A stretch of 6,816 nucleotides of DNA from Lentimicrobium sp. (GCA_022758945.1 JAEMQE010000156.1:1-6816); one strand, 5' to 3'. Shown: positions 1 to 5,772, numbered from the stretch's first letter. Notes: generated by a model not told the origin, from the sequence alone. Translations and numbers: made by a program.

Positions 1-1
1 A

Positions 2-685
2 GGTACAAATTTTATAATAGGACAAAGAAATAAAATCAAACTTTTTGAATTAGATGGAAAAATAATCAATATCAAATCCTTCAAAATCCCAAATTTTATT
101 AATAAAGTTGTCTATAAATATTTTAGAAAATCAAAGGCCAAACGCTCTTTCGAATTTGCAACAAAGTTATTAGAAAAAGGAATTGGAACGCCTCAGCCTA
201 TTGCTTATTTTGAGAATTATGACATAATTGGACTCAAAGACAGTTATTATGTTAGTGAACACCTTCAATGTGATTTGACTTTTAGGGAATTAGTTGAAAT
301 CCCTGAGTATCCAGACCATTCCACTATTTTAAGGCAATTTACTCGGTTTTCATTCCATTTACACGAAAATGGAATTGAGTTTTTAGACCATTCACCAGGC
401 AATACTCTGATCAAAAAAAATGCGGGAGGCAAATACGATTTTTTCCTAGTTGATTTAAATAGGATGGAATTTCACAAAACAATGCCTTTTGAACTTCGAA
501 TGAAAAACTTATGTCGATTAACTCCTGTAAAAGAAATGGTTGCAGTAATGAGTAATGAATACAGTAAATTATCAGGTGAATCAGAACAGCTTATTTTTGA
601 AACCCTTTGGAAAATGACATCCGATTTTCAGGAGAAATATCATAGAAAAAAGAGATTAAAAAAAAGGCTTAAATTCTGGAAATGA
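2..685 (+). CDS. Kdo/WaaP-family lipopolysaccharide kinase-like protein (5' truncated)
   Basis: The reading frame is open from base 2 to a TGA at 683-685, giving 227 residues. The start lies off the left edge; an in-frame TTG at 275 is internal. The fold is that of small protein-kinase-like sugar kinases that phosphorylate Kdo or heptose of the LPS inner core in the cytoplasm. A Lys-rich N-lobe (KSFKIPN, about residues 25-31) is followed by a helix with conserved Glu (RSFEFATKLLEKGI, about 46-59). The catalytic loop is HENGIEFLDHSPGN, with catalytic-type Asp129 and metal-type Asn134 spaced five residues apart as in HRDxxxxN. LVDLNRM carries the DFG-equivalent Asp151. The His of HRD is replaced (FLD). 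The C-terminus is strongly basic (KKRLKKRLKFWK). Its end overlaps the convergent GT9 gene by 17 bp. Family assignment is fairly secure from memory of similar flavobacterial proteins; the actual substrate is inferred. Confidence 0.8.
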   Translation, partial: GTNFIIGQRNKIKLFELDGKIINIKSFKIPNFINKVVYKYFRKSKAKRSFEFATKLLEKGIGTPQPIAYFENYDIIGLKDSYYVSEHLQCDLTFRELVEIPEYPDHSTILRQFTRFSFHLHENGIEFLDHSPGNTLIKKNAGGKYDFFLVDLNRMEFHKTMPFELRMKNLCRLTPVKEMVAVMSNEYSKLSGESEQLIFETLWKMTSDFQEKYHRKKRLKKRLKFWK

Positions 686-1757
686 TTTTAATATTGTTAT
701 CCATAAGGTAGGTTTCCAATTTATTTAACAGTTCATTTAAGGGATATTCATCATAATATTTCAGTGTATTTTCACGAATAAATTGATAGCTATTTTGGTG
801 GTAAATATCAGGTTTTAAATCTTTTAAATGAATTGAAGCGTGTTTCTTTTCATCTTCAAACAGTTGCCAAGTTTCCTTGTCGATTGAAGGTGAAAAAAGT
901 GAAAAAGTTGGTATCTCAAGTGCTTTTGCCATATTTACTGCACCTCCTTCGTTTCCAATTAATACATCGCACAATGATAAAAGCGCCAAGAATTTACGCA
1001 AACTTTCACAATATAAATCAAAGTAAATGTTCTTTCTAGTTTTTTCTGCACAAAAATTGTAAACTGCTAATGCTTCATTTTTTTGATTGGGAATATAATT
1101 AAAAATGATATTGGCATCAGTTTTTGCCACTACAAAATCAATTATTTTCGCCATTTTGTCTAAAGGGTAGGTTTTAAATTCTTCGCTTCCCAAAATGTTG
1201 ATCATTATTAAAGGTCTATTTCCATTTACAATTCCGTAACTTTTTAATGTTTTTTCTGCTTCTTTTTTTTCTGCTTCTGTCAAAAAAAGTTTTGGTTTTA
1301 TATCAGTAATTTTTTCTTTAATTAAAGGTTTTAATAATAAAAGTCGATTGTCTATTGCAAAACCATACTCAGGTGATTTTTTTCCATCAAATCGCATTAA
1401 ATTATGGTTATAAAAAAGGAAGGAATACCATTTATAATAGGATATTTTAAATTTTGCACCAGAAAAAAGGGTAATTAAATTACTTTCTAATTTGTTATAA
1501 ATGTCAATCACTACATTATATTTTTTTTGTCTTATTTTAAAAATAAATTGGAACAATGAGGGATAGGATTTTCGAACCTTATTAGATAATTCAATTATGT
1601 TATCAATGTTAGGATTTTCTTTTAAAACATCGACACAATTAGGGTAGCACATAAAATCTATTATAGAATCGGGATATTTTTTCTTAAGATTATTGCACAA
1701 TATAGAACTTGTAAGCACATCTCCAATTCTTTTTTGCTGAATGATAAGTATTTTCAT
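669..1757 (-). CDS. Glycosyltransferase family 9 (ADP-heptose:LPS heptosyltransferase-like)
   Basis: 362 residues, about the usual length for GT9 enzymes, which transfer heptose (or a related sugar) from an ADP-sugar to the growing LPS core on the inner face of the membrane. The N-terminus MKILIIQQKRIGDVL is the family signature, a beta strand followed by the acceptor-side glycine loop. A mid-protein donor-domain strand appears at about 182-190 (PLIMINILG). The C-terminal donor-binding motif IGNEGGAVNMAKALEIPTFSLFSP spans about 267-290 and corresponds to the family pattern GxxxGxxHxAxAL.IP...F.P. The usual His is Asn here (AVNMA), so donor or acceptor may differ from the E. coli enzymes. There is no signal peptide or membrane segment. 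It follows the GT2 gene by 42 bp on the same strand and is probably co-transcribed with it. Its last codons overlap the 3' end of the convergent kinase gene. Family is confident; sugar specificity is unknown. Confidence 0.88.
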   Translation of the reverse strand: MKILIIQQKRIGDVLTSSILCNNLKKKYPDSIIDFMCYPNCVDVLKENPNIDNIIELSNKVRKSYPSLFQFIFKIRQKKYNVVIDIYNKLESNLITLFSGAKFKISYYKWYSFLFYNHNLMRFDGKKSPEYGFAIDNRLLLLKPLIKEKITDIKPKLFLTEAEKKEAEKTLKSYGIVNGNRPLIMINILGSEEFKTYPLDKMAKIIDFVVAKTDANIIFNYIPNQKNEALAVYNFCAEKTRKNIYFDLYCESLRKFLALLSLCDVLIGNEGGAVNMAKALEIPTFSLFSPSIDKETWQLFEDEKKHASIHLKDLKPDIYHQNSYQFIRENTLKYYDEYPLNELLNKLETYLMDNNIKIISRI

Positions 1758-1771
1758 TTTTGTTTTTATTA

Positions 1772-1793
1772 GAATTGTTTAAAAAACAACTTC
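1772..1793 (-). repeat. Small inverted repeat between the GT2 and GT9 genes
   Basis: TTGTTT and AAACAA (1775-1780 and 1784-1789) form a 6-bp stem around AAA. GAA/TTC outside could extend it with one bulged base. It lies in the 42-bp gap inside the minus-strand pair. There is no T-run after it in the direction of transcription, so it is not a convincing terminator. It could be a weak leader hairpin or chance in AT-rich DNA. Confidence 0.25.
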
Positions 1794-1799
1794 TCTTAA

Positions 1800-2567
1800 T
1801 TATTTCATTTTTTTATATTTTAACCAAAGTGTAAGGTAGCATTTTAAAACGGCAAAAGAATGTAAATAGGCTAGAATATAACCTTCTTTCCCATCAAGAA
1901 AACCCAGTTTTATAAAATAGTGAATGATGAATTTATGCAAAGGCTTGATAAAGAAATGGTAAAATTTTGGCTTTATGTTACTATTATACAAATAATTGGC
2001 TTTTATTTGGCTATATGCATTTAATTTTTCGTTGTAAAGGTCAAAACTTTTGTAACTACTATCATCTAAACGTTGTTTCAATACCCCAGTTTTTTCAGTT
2101 GTTTGAATAGCAAAATTGATATTATCCGATGTTATGTGGCAATATTTTTTATTAAAAAAACGAATTGTCTTTCTGTTTTGGAAGCCTCCGTGTTTGATTT
2201 CTTTGTCAAAAAAAATAAAATTATGCTTTACAAAATAGGCTTTATTTTTTTCAGTTGCTGAAGTAATAATTAATTCATCTTTAAGATCTGGAGAAATAAT
2301 TTCATCTGAATCAAAAAGGAATAGCCAGTCATTTTTTGCACTAGATACAGCTGAAGTAAGTAGTGTAGAAAAATTTGAAAATTCATTTTCTAAATAATCT
2401 ATTTTTGACCCATTAGCAATGCCTATCTTTTTTGTGAGTGCAGAATAATTTAATATAATAATCTCATTCGCAAAAGAGAGATTTTCCAAATATTCTTTGC
2501 TGATAGACTCGTCGCTAAGGCAAACTACTAAGGCACTAATTTTGGAAGACTTATAATTTTTGTTCAT
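1800..2567 (-). CDS. Divergent GT2-family glycosyltransferase (WaaE-like, altered nucleotide site)
   Basis: 255 residues. It aligns along its length with the canonical WaaE-like GT2 at 3337-4074. SFANEIIILN (31-40) matches AFANEIIVLD, and DWLFLFDSDE (80-89) matches DWILFLDADE, so the DxD metal/nucleotide-sugar motif is kept at Asp86 and Asp88. A GGFQNRKTIRFF stretch (127-138) resembles the family's GG(W/Y)..(D/N)..RLF acceptor segment. KPLHKFIIHYFIKLGFLDG (208-226) matches the C-terminal amphipathic region. Differences are notable: the N-terminal TYNEE loop is CLSDE, the first Asp of the UDP-sugar pocket is Asn40, and the conserved NQRN is STLLT (68-72 region). It may use another donor, act weakly, or serve as a partner subunit. 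It is the first gene of a minus-strand pair with the GT9 gene. It starts at ATG 2567, preceded by an A/T-rich leader without Shine-Dalgarno. GT2 fold is likely; activity is uncertain. Confidence 0.75.
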   Translation of the reverse strand: MNKNYKSSKISALVVCLSDESISKEYLENLSFANEIIILNYSALTKKIGIANGSKIDYLENEFSNFSTLLTSAVSSAKNDWLFLFDSDEIISPDLKDELIITSATEKNKAYFVKHNFIFFDKEIKHGGFQNRKTIRFFNKKYCHITSDNINFAIQTTEKTGVLKQRLDDSSYKSFDLYNEKLNAYSQIKANYLYNSNIKPKFYHFFIKPLHKFIIHYFIKLGFLDGKEGYILAYLHSFAVLKCYLTLWLKYKKMK

Positions 2568-2584
2568 AAAATAGAATATTAGTG

Positions 2585-2592
2585 CAATATTA
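2585..2592 (-). promoter_or_regulatory. Weak candidate -7 element for the GT2-GT9 pair
   Basis: On the minus strand this reads TAATATTG, one mismatch from TAnnTTTG. It lies about 17 bp upstream of the GT2 ATG. No clear -33 TTG is seen at the expected distance. It is the best candidate in the 64-bp divergent gap but weak. Confidence 0.25.
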
Positions 2593-2607
2593 ATAATTTT
2601 AGATTTA

Positions 2608-2615
2608 TAACTTTG
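2608..2615 (+). promoter_or_regulatory. Bacteroidota -7 element upstream of the polysaccharide deacetylase
   Basis: TAACTTTG is a perfect TAnnTTTG match, ending 16 bp before the ATG at 2632, which gives a very short A/T-rich leader as is common in flavobacteria. A clean -33 TTTG is not evident about 19 bp upstream. Placement in a divergent gap supports a promoter here. Confidence 0.5.
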
Positions 2616-2631
2616 ATGAAAATTATTTTAA

Positions 2632-3345
2632 ATGAATAAACTACCCATTTTAATGTATCATAATGTTTGCCAAACTGAAAATGAAAGCAAGGGTTTGAGT
2701 ATTTCTAAAGCAAAATTAGAACTGCAATTGGAGTATTTAAGCAAGAATAATTATGCCACTTTTCATTTTTCTGAACTCGTAAATATGAAAACTTTGCCTG
2801 AAAAAAGTATTGTGCTCACTTTTGACGATGTAACTGAAAATCAGTTGATTTATGCCGCTAATTTGTTAGAAAAATACAATTTGAAGGCCAGTTTTTTTAT
2901 TCCTTTCGCCTATTTAGGAAAGACTGATTTATGGAATTTTGGAACTGAAAAAATAATGACAATCGACCAATTGAAACAATTAAATCCCAAATGGATTGAA
3001 TTAGGATATCATTCTTATGAACATAAAAAATACGATTCGATGTCTGAATTAGCGATTCAAAAAGATTTTATAAAGTGTAATAGTATTATAAAAGAGAACG
3101 ATTTACAGGTTTTTTCAGCTTTGGCCTACCCTTATGGGAATTATCCTAGAAATAAAACGGATAATCAAAAGTTTAAAAATTTAATTCATAAAAACGGGAT
3201 TAAATTTGGCTTAAAAATAGGGAATAGACCCAATCAATTTCCATTTAAAGACAATTATGAAATTAAGCGTATTGATATTAAAGGCGAAGATAGTTTTTTA
3301 GCTTTCAAATTAAAATTGAGGTTTGGCAAATTAAAATTATTTTAA
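2632..3345 (+). CDS. Polysaccharide deacetylase (NodB homology/CE4 family), apparently cytoplasmic
   Basis: 237 residues. CE4 enzymes are metal-dependent hydrolases that remove N- or O-acetyl groups from sugars. Motifs appear in the standard order. LPILMYHNV is at the N-terminus (4-12). TFDD at 63-66 carries the catalytic-base and metal Asp residues. HSYEH at 127-131 is the metal-binding HxxxH. AYPYGNYP at 165-172 is the substrate-groove motif. After TFDD the usual Gly is Val. No signal peptide or lipobox is visible; the protein starts directly with the first beta strand, so it probably acts in the cytoplasm on a lipid-linked or nucleotide-linked glycan intermediate rather than on exported polymer. 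It is flanked by glycosyltransferase genes on the other strand, suggesting it edits an acetamido sugar in the same glycan. Its stop overlaps the end of the convergent GT2 gene by 9 bp. Fold is confident; substrate is unknown. Confidence 0.87.
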   Translation: MNKLPILMYHNVCQTENESKGLSISKAKLELQLEYLSKNNYATFHFSELVNMKTLPEKSIVLTFDDVTENQLIYAANLLEKYNLKASFFIPFAYLGKTDLWNFGTEKIMTIDQLKQLNPKWIELGYHSYEHKKYDSMSELAIQKDFIKCNSIIKENDLQVFSALAYPYGNYPRNKTDNQKFKNLIHKNGIKFGLKIGNRPNQFPFKDNYEIKRIDIKGEDSFLAFKLKLRFGKLKLF

Positions 3346-3353
3346 TTTTTTTT
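3328..3353 (+). terminator. A/T-only palindrome with T-run at two convergent stop codons
   Basis: AAATTAAAAT (3328-3337), a single T, then ATTTTAATTT (3339-3348) form a perfect 10+1+10 palindrome that continues into a T-run to 3353. It contains the stop codons of both convergent genes. The shape fits an intrinsic terminator for the + strand gene, but the stem has no G/C pairs and would be weak, so it may be coincidental. Confidence 0.35.
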
Positions 3354-4074
3354 CTAGTAGCAATAACTTGGCATATCTAGAAAACACACCATAAGCATCT
3401 ATTGCTGCAGCTGCAAGACCTGGTACTCCATCTAGGAATACTCTTTTTACAAAATAGGTATGAAAAAAACGATAAAATGGTTTGAAAAAAAGTAAAAACA
3501 AACTGCTTTTTTTCCCTTTGTCAAAAGCCATTTTTGCCTGAAACCAGGCATATTTATCTTTTTTTTCTATAAAAGAGAATAGTCCTTTGTAGGTTAAATG
3601 AATCATATAATTTTTTAAGACACCAATTTTTCCTTCGACAATTAATTTTTCATGAACCGCGTTTTCAAAGTAAACATTATGATGTTTTACTAATCGGATT
3701 ACTTTATCGGTATAATGAAATAAAAATCTACCCATAAAAAAATGAGGAAACCAAATTTTATATGCAGAATAACTATCAGACTCTATGCTTTTTAAAATTT
3801 CAATTTGAAGTTTTTCGATAACTCTTTCATCAGCATCAAGAAATAAAATCCAATCTCCCACAGCAAAATCTATAGCGTAATTCCTTTGATTGGAGTAATT
3901 ATCAAATTGTCGAGTTATTAACGTAACGCCTAGCTCAGTTGCAATTTCACGAGTAGCATCGGTACTAAAAGAATCCAATACAATAATTTCATTTGCAAAT
4001 GCCACTGATTGAATGGCATCTGCAATATAAAATTCTTCATTGTAGGTAAGTATGATAACTGATAATTTAACCAT
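3337..4074 (-). CDS. GT2-family glycosyltransferase, WaaE/KdtX-like
   Basis: 245 residues, matching the usual length of WaaE-like enzymes, which add a hexose to the LPS inner core. Canonical GT2 features are all present: KLSVIILTYNEE (3-14) nucleotide-binding strand and loop; VLDSFSTDAT (32-41) with nucleotide-binding Asp34; the NQRN segment (62-65) typical of this subfamily; FLDADE (78-83) DxD motif; and AVHEKL (139-144), the conserved acceptor-side VHE motif. A C-terminal amphipathic stretch (KPFYRFFHTYFVKRVFLDG, 198-216) probably attaches it to the inner membrane face. Starts at ATG 4074, 29 bp after the dapD stop with no terminator or promoter evident, so probably co-transcribed from the dapD promoter. 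Intact catalytic residues contrast with the divergent paralogue at 1800-2567. The exact sugar and linkage cannot be read from sequence. Confidence 0.9.
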   Translation of the reverse strand: MVKLSVIILTYNEEFYIADAIQSVAFANEIIVLDSFSTDATREIATELGVTLITRQFDNYSNQRNYAIDFAVGDWILFLDADERVIEKLQIEILKSIESDSYSAYKIWFPHFFMGRFLFHYTDKVIRLVKHHNVYFENAVHEKLIVEGKIGVLKNYMIHLTYKGLFSFIEKKDKYAWFQAKMAFDKGKKSSLFLLFFKPFYRFFHTYFVKRVFLDGVPGLAAAAIDAYGVFSRYAKLLLLEKKLK

Positions 4075-4103
4075 TTTGGTTTTTGGTAGTAATTAAAAAA
4101 ACA

Positions 4104-4919
4104 CTAAACAGCCACATCATATTCGCGCAACGCATTATTCAACGATGTTTTCAAATCCGTTGAAGGTTTACGAGTACCAATAATCAAAGCGCAAGGCACC
4201 TGGAAATCTCCAGCAGCAAACTTTTTAGTATAACTTCCAGGAATTACCACGGAACGAGCAGGAACAAATCCTTTTCTTTCAACGGGAGTTTCTCCAGTAA
4301 CATCGATGATTTTTGTAGAAGCGGTCAAACAAACATTCGCACCAAGAACGGCTTCTTTTCCAACGTGAACACCTTCAACGATAATACAACGTGAACCAAT
4401 GAATGCTCCGTCTTCGATAATTACCGGTGCAGCTTGTAAAGGCTCCAGAACACCGCCGATTCCAACACCGCCAGAAAGGTGGACGTCTTTGCCAATTTGA
4501 GCACAACTTCCCACAGTTGCCCAAGTATCTACCATTGTTCCTGAATCTACATAAGCACCAATGTTTACATAACTTGGCATCATAATTACTCCGCCAGCCA
4601 AAAAAGCACCATAACGAGCAGATGCTCCAGGAACCACGCGAACTCCTTTTTCGGCATAATCTCTTTTGAGCAACATTTTGTCGTGGTATTCGAATATTCC
4701 AGCTTTTAATGTTTCCATTTTTTGAATCGGGAAATATAAAACAACGGCTTTTTTCACCCATTCGTTTACTTGCCAACCTTCGGCAACAGGCTCGGCAACA
4801 CGTAATTTTCCTGAATCTAATAATTCGATAACTGATCTAATGGCATCAGTAGTTTTTGTTTCTTGCAACAAAGCGCGGTTTTCCCAAGCTTGTTCTATTA
4901 TGGATTGTAATTCGTTCAT
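4104..4919 (-). CDS. dapD: 2,3,4,5-tetrahydropyridine-2,6-dicarboxylate N-succinyltransferase
   Basis: 271 residues from ATG 4919, close to the 274 of E. coli DapD. It transfers succinyl from succinyl-CoA to tetrahydrodipicolinate in the succinylase branch of diaminopimelate/lysine synthesis, in the cytoplasm as a trimer. The N-terminal helical domain (about 1-95) precedes a left-handed beta helix made of hexapeptide repeats (about 96-235), including the hallmark stretches MVDTWATVGSCAQIG (129-143) and HLSGGVGIGGVLEPLQAAP (147-165). By correspondence with E. coli Asp141 and Glu189, the active-site acids are Asp131 (MVDTWA) and Glu182 (VEGV). A TTG 15 codons upstream (4964) is in frame but overlaps the promoter -33 box, so ATG 4919 is preferred. 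Visibly richer in G/C than the neighbouring glycan genes. Leads a likely two-gene unit with the WaaE-like gene. Confidence 0.97.
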   Translation of the reverse strand: MNELQSIIEQAWENRALLQETKTTDAIRSVIELLDSGKLRVAEPVAEGWQVNEWVKKAVVLYFPIQKMETLKAGIFEYHDKMLLKRDYAEKGVRVVPGASARYGAFLAGGVIMMPSYVNIGAYVDSGTMVDTWATVGSCAQIGKDVHLSGGVGIGGVLEPLQAAPVIIEDGAFIGSRCIIVEGVHVGKEAVLGANVCLTASTKIIDVTGETPVERKGFVPARSVVIPGSYTKKFAAGDFQVPCALIIGTRKPSTDLKTSLNNALREYDVAV

Positions 4920-4936
4920 TTTGTTAAAATTTTGAG

Positions 4937-4967
4937 CAAAGATACCATTTTTAACCAAAAGCAAAAA
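4937..4967 (-). promoter_or_regulatory. dapD promoter
   Basis: On the minus strand TTTTTG (4967-4962) is followed after 17 bp by TATCTTTG (4944-4937), a perfect TAnnTTTG -7 box. Predicted transcription start is near 4930, leaving a leader of roughly ten bases before ATG 4919. This is the best-formed Bacteroidota promoter in the window. Confidence 0.65.
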
Positions 4968-4990
4968 GTCAAATCGAATGGAAAATGTTA

Positions 4991-4998
4991 TATATTTG
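4991..4998 (+). promoter_or_regulatory. Candidate -7 element for the tandem toxin-antitoxin operon
   Basis: TATATTTG matches TAnnTTTG exactly and ends 19 bp before the antitoxin ATG at 5018. No good -33 TTG is seen. The 7-mer AAATCGA occurs on both sides (4971-4977 and 5005-5011), the second within palindrome AATCGATT (5006-5013). These could be contact sites for antitoxin autoregulation, but that is speculative. Confidence 0.5.
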
Positions 4999-5017
4999 TA
5001 TTTTAAATCGATTCATT

Positions 5018-5140
5018 ATGGAAACAATCAGATTAGAATTTCAGCCCAACATCAAAGCCAAAATCTTGGAATTATTGAGTTCGTTCTCTTCGGATGAATT
5101 GAAAATAGTTCAAGAAGATCTTGATTTTGATAGAAATAAG
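5018..5140 (+). repeat. Direct repeat, copy 1 (antitoxin N-terminal coding segment)
   Basis: This 123-bp stretch matches 5539-5661 at 116 positions without gaps. It is codons 1-41 of the first antitoxin. Five of the seven differences are synonymous (codons 3, 6, 23 and 35) and two change one residue (Arg39 versus Glu39). Confidence 0.95.
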
Positions 5141-5260
5141 AGAAAATTGGATTTAGAATTAGCTAAAATCAATAACGGAACTGCAGAATTTTGTTCTGCG
5201 GATGAATTAGATCTAATGATGGACGAAATTTTTACGGAATATGACAATAAAATTCAGTAA
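5018..5260 (+). CDS. Antitoxin of RelE/ParE-type module, copy 1
   Basis: 80 residues from ATG 5018, chosen because the second copy begins with the same METIRLEFQPN; an upstream in-frame ATG at 4985 overlaps the -7 box. Position just before a RelE/ParE toxin with overlapping ends identifies it as the antitoxin of a type II module. The N-terminal strand (TIRLEF) followed by helices (IKAKILELLSSF, SDELKIVQEDLDF) could be a ribbon-helix-helix-like or related DNA-binding/dimer domain; this is a guess from pattern only. The C-terminal part (KINNGTAEFCSADELDLMMDEIFTEY) has the G..x.S.DE.D...D pattern common in toxin-wrapping antitoxin tails. Its last 20 bp overlap the toxin gene, implying translational coupling. 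Residues 1-41 are 40/41 identical to the second antitoxin while the tail is only about 40% identical. Antitoxin role is inferred from context, length and acidic tail. Confidence 0.8.
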   Translation: METIRLEFQPNIKAKILELLSSFSSDELKIVQEDLDFDRNKRKLDLELAKINNGTAEFCSADELDLMMDEIFTEYDNKIQ

Positions 5261-5525
5261 AGTTTTTCAATTAGATGTGATAGATCAAGTTCGTTATATT
5301 TATAAAGATAAACCTCGAGCTGCTTTAAAATTTAGAAAAGACTTGATAACAAACATCAAGAAAGACTTGAAACATCCTTATCATTTTAAAGAATCAATTT
5401 ATTCTGATGGTGATGAAAATATAAGAGATTATGTTTTTAAAGGATACATTTCCGTTTATAAAATCGACATAAAGCAAAATTCTATTTTAGTTTTTGGATT
5501 TATCAAATACAGGAATTTCCTTTAA
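5241..5525 (+). CDS. RelE/ParE-family toxin, copy 1
   Basis: 94 residues, typical for RelE/ParE toxins, which either cleave ribosome-bound mRNA (RelE) or poison DNA gyrase (ParE); the sequence alone does not decide which. The body shows an N-terminal helical pair (QVRYIYKDKPRAALKFRKDL, 16-35), then the sheet pattern IRDYVFKGYISVYKID (61-76) and SILVFGFIKYR (81-91), matching the family's R.y...gY.viY.id....i.vfgi...R layout. The C-terminal Lys89-Tyr90-Arg91 sits where catalytic or interface basic residues occur. ATG 5241 is nested in the Tyr-Asp codons of the antitoxin (ggaATATGAc). A 13-bp gap separates its stop from the second antitoxin, so all four genes probably share one transcript. About 70% identical to the second toxin over residues 16 to the end but only 3 of 15 identical before that. 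Confidence 0.85.
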   Translation: MTIKFSKVFQLDVIDQVRYIYKDKPRAALKFRKDLITNIKKDLKHPYHFKESIYSDGDENIRDYVFKGYISVYKIDIKQNSILVFGFIKYRNFL

Positions 5526-5538
5526 ACATAAAAAAATT

Positions 5539-5661
5539 ATGGAAACCATCAGACTAGAATTTCAGCCCAACATCAAAGCCAAAATCTTGGAATTATTGAG
5601 TTCGTTTTCTTCGGATGAATTGAAAATAGTTCAAGAAGATTTGGATTTTGATGAAAATAAG
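5539..5661 (+). repeat. Direct repeat, copy 2 (antitoxin N-terminal coding segment)
   Basis: Second copy of the 123-bp repeat, offset by exactly 521 bp from 5018-5140. Similarity drops abruptly after codon 41 although the alignment stays gap-free to the toxin start. Confidence 0.95.
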
Positions 5662-5772
5662 AAAAAAATAGCTATTGCTTACGCTAAACTAAAAAGCGGT
5701 ACTGAGAAAATGTATTCAATAGATGAGATTGATGCAATTTTGGATAAAACATTTTCGGAATATGATAGTTAG
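5539..5772 (+). CDS. Antitoxin of RelE/ParE-type module, copy 2
   Basis: 77 residues from ATG 5539, preceded by an A-rich leader (cataaaaaaatt) typical of flavobacterial translation starts. An earlier in-frame start at 5494 lies inside the upstream toxin gene and is rejected by comparison with copy 1. Residues 1-41 differ from copy 1 only at residue 39 (Glu for Arg). The C-terminal tail (AYAKLKSGTEKMYSIDEIDAILDKTFSEYDS) keeps the G..x.S.DE.D...D framework but differs at most other positions, which would allow separate toxin specificity. It is three residues shorter than copy 1. Its last 11 bp overlap the second toxin gene. No convincing separate promoter is seen in the 13-bp gap before it. 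Confidence 0.8.
   Translation: METIRLEFQPNIKAKILELLSSFSSDELKIVQEDLDFDENKKKIAIAYAKLKSGTEKMYSIDEIDAILDKTFSEYDS

Noticed and set aside
275..685. TTG at 275 as the start of the kinase-like gene
   Set aside because: The frame is open to the left edge and the upstream residues carry the kinase N-lobe, so the gene is truncated by the window rather than starting here.
833..1039. Open frame on + inside the GT9 gene
   Set aside because: Antisense to a well-supported GT9 gene, no family features, composition explained by the opposite strand.
2073..2261. Open frame on + inside the divergent GT2 gene
   Set aside because: Antisense shadow rich in Phe/Lys from A/T-rich coding sequence; no motif or promoter.
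4375..4776. Alternative-frame open frame on - inside dapD
   Set aside because: Low-complexity Trp/Arg/Cys-rich translation of the hexapeptide-repeat region; dapD frame is unequivocal.
4920..4964. 15-residue N-terminal extension of DapD from a TTG
   Set aside because: It overlaps the -33 and -7 boxes of the dapD promoter and is not part of the usual DapD length.
4985..5017. Longer start for antitoxin 1 at ATG 4985
   Set aside because: Overlaps the -7 box, and the second copy begins exactly at METIRLEF.
5723..5761. Longer start for toxin 2
   Set aside because: The extra residues are a shadow of the antitoxin coding frame; copy 1 starts at the equivalent of 5762.
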